Assembly (NCBI GenBank): GCA_946403565.1
Contig: CAMJAJ010000123.1
Location: forward strand, 1-5,290
Length of the DNA: 5,290 bases
Reading direction: 5' to 3'
Source of the DNA: an uncultured Treponema sp.
GTDB lineage: Bacteria > Spirochaetota > Spirochaetia > Treponematales > Treponemataceae
Shown here: in pieces, positions 4,866 to 5,290 of the stretch
Layout: every line of letters starts with the position of its first letter
How positions within the stretch are numbered: position 1 is the stretch's first letter
The notes under the pieces: generated by a model
What the model was told of the DNA's origin: nothing
Database searches by the model: none
The model's input: only the letters and a program-made list of their open reading frames with translations
Program-made: the position numbers and the translations under genes

Positions 4866-5290
4866 GGTGATGGGAATCTGCTCGCCCAGGTAGGTAGGTT
4901 TCGCCCCCAGTGCCACGTACAGGAAGGCCTTGACCCGGGCCAGAAACTCGCGGATTTCCCAGCCGGCCTTTGTCCTGCGCGCATAGTGGAACTGCTCCGG
5001 AGCCTCCAGCGCAACGGCGTCCAGGCCCAGCTTGCGCGCGATGTAGACCGCCCGGCAGGTGTGGAACTTCTGCGTCACGATGACCGCGTCCTTGACACAG
5101 AACACGTCCCTTGCCCGGTAGGCGGTCTCGTAGGTGGAGAAGCCCGCATGGTCCAGGAACACGATGGAGTCGTCCGTCCCGTAGACCCGCTGCATGTAGG
5201 CGAGGATCTGGTTCACCTCGTCGTAGTCCTTGCGTCCGTGGTCGCCCGACACGAGGATGCGCTCGGCCTTGCCCGCCTGTATGCAGCGGA
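4839..5290 (-). CDS. SanA/YdcF-like DUF218 protein, 5'-truncated by window edge
   Basis: Only the C-terminal 149 residues are visible; the frame stays open past 5290 and ends with TGA at 4839-4841. A GTG at 5252 could begin a shorter ORF, but upstream residues (GKAERIL) continue the family pattern, so it is not the start. Landmarks in order are ILVSGDHGRKDYDEVNQIL, SIVFLDHAGFSTYETAYRAR, AVIVTQKFHTCRAVYIARKL and REFLARVKAFL followed by PTYLGEQIPI. They follow the E. coli SanA layout closely (SGD, LDYAGFRT, ITQRFHCERALFIA, REFAAR, RFLGPLVPI). SanA/YdcF proteins are usually anchored by one N-terminal membrane segment, off-window here, and are linked to envelope permeability and vancomycin tolerance; their biochemical activity is poorly defined. 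The LacI-type gene lies 145 nt downstream on the same strand with its own promoter, so this is probably a separate unit. Confidence 0.88.
   Translation of the reverse strand, partial: RCIQAGKAERILVSGDHGRKDYDEVNQILAYMQRVYGTDDSIVFLDHAGFSTYETAYRARDVFCVKDAVIVTQKFHTCRAVYIARKLGLDAVALEAPEQFHYARRTKAGWEIREFLARVKAFLYVALGAKPTYLGEQIPITGDPAASRD

Overview
The window is a GC-rich bacterial chromosome segment with dense coding and strong G/C bias at third codon positions. It holds six protein genes in two convergent groups, two of them cut by the window edges. A parB gene implies a main chromosome, possibly not far from the replication origin. I cannot fix the taxon from sequence alone. The mix (ParB, NYN-LOTUS protein, CadD-like transporter, cellobiose 2-epimerase-type enzyme, SanA/YdcF protein) would suit a gut or rumen carbohydrate-using anaerobe, and a high-GC treponeme-like spirochaete is my weak guess. 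No rRNA, tRNA, CRISPR array, insertion sequence or phage gene was seen.

Plus strand (1-2083): the 3' two thirds or so of parB, a NYN-type nuclease-like protein with a C-terminal OST-HTH/LOTUS domain, and a CadD-family membrane transporter. The spacers are only 35 and 12 nt, so they are probably co-transcribed. The transporter ORF opens in the same frame directly after the NYN stop codon.

Minus strand (5290-2242, read right to left): the C-terminal part of a SanA/YdcF-like (DUF218) envelope protein, a LacI/GalR-family regulator, and a sugar 2-epimerase of the AGE/cellobiose 2-epimerase family. Regulator and epimerase are adjacent and co-directional, so the regulator is the obvious candidate to control the epimerase in response to a disaccharide such as cellobiose or mannobiose. 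An AT-rich island (about 4694-4750) carries a good promoter for the regulator, placed so close to the ATG that the mRNA may be leaderless.

The least expected feature is in the spacers. Each of the three longer intergenic regions (2084-2241, 3532-3649, 4694-4838) holds its own imperfect short tandem array, with periods of 22, 15 and 26 bp. Each array lies right after, or overlaps, the stop codon of the preceding gene. The sequences differ, but the placement is the same. The 22-bp array ends in a 10-bp hairpin between the convergent genes. I see no clear evidence of a new multi-gene system; the stop-codon-proximal repeats and the possibly leaderless regulator are the points most worth checking.
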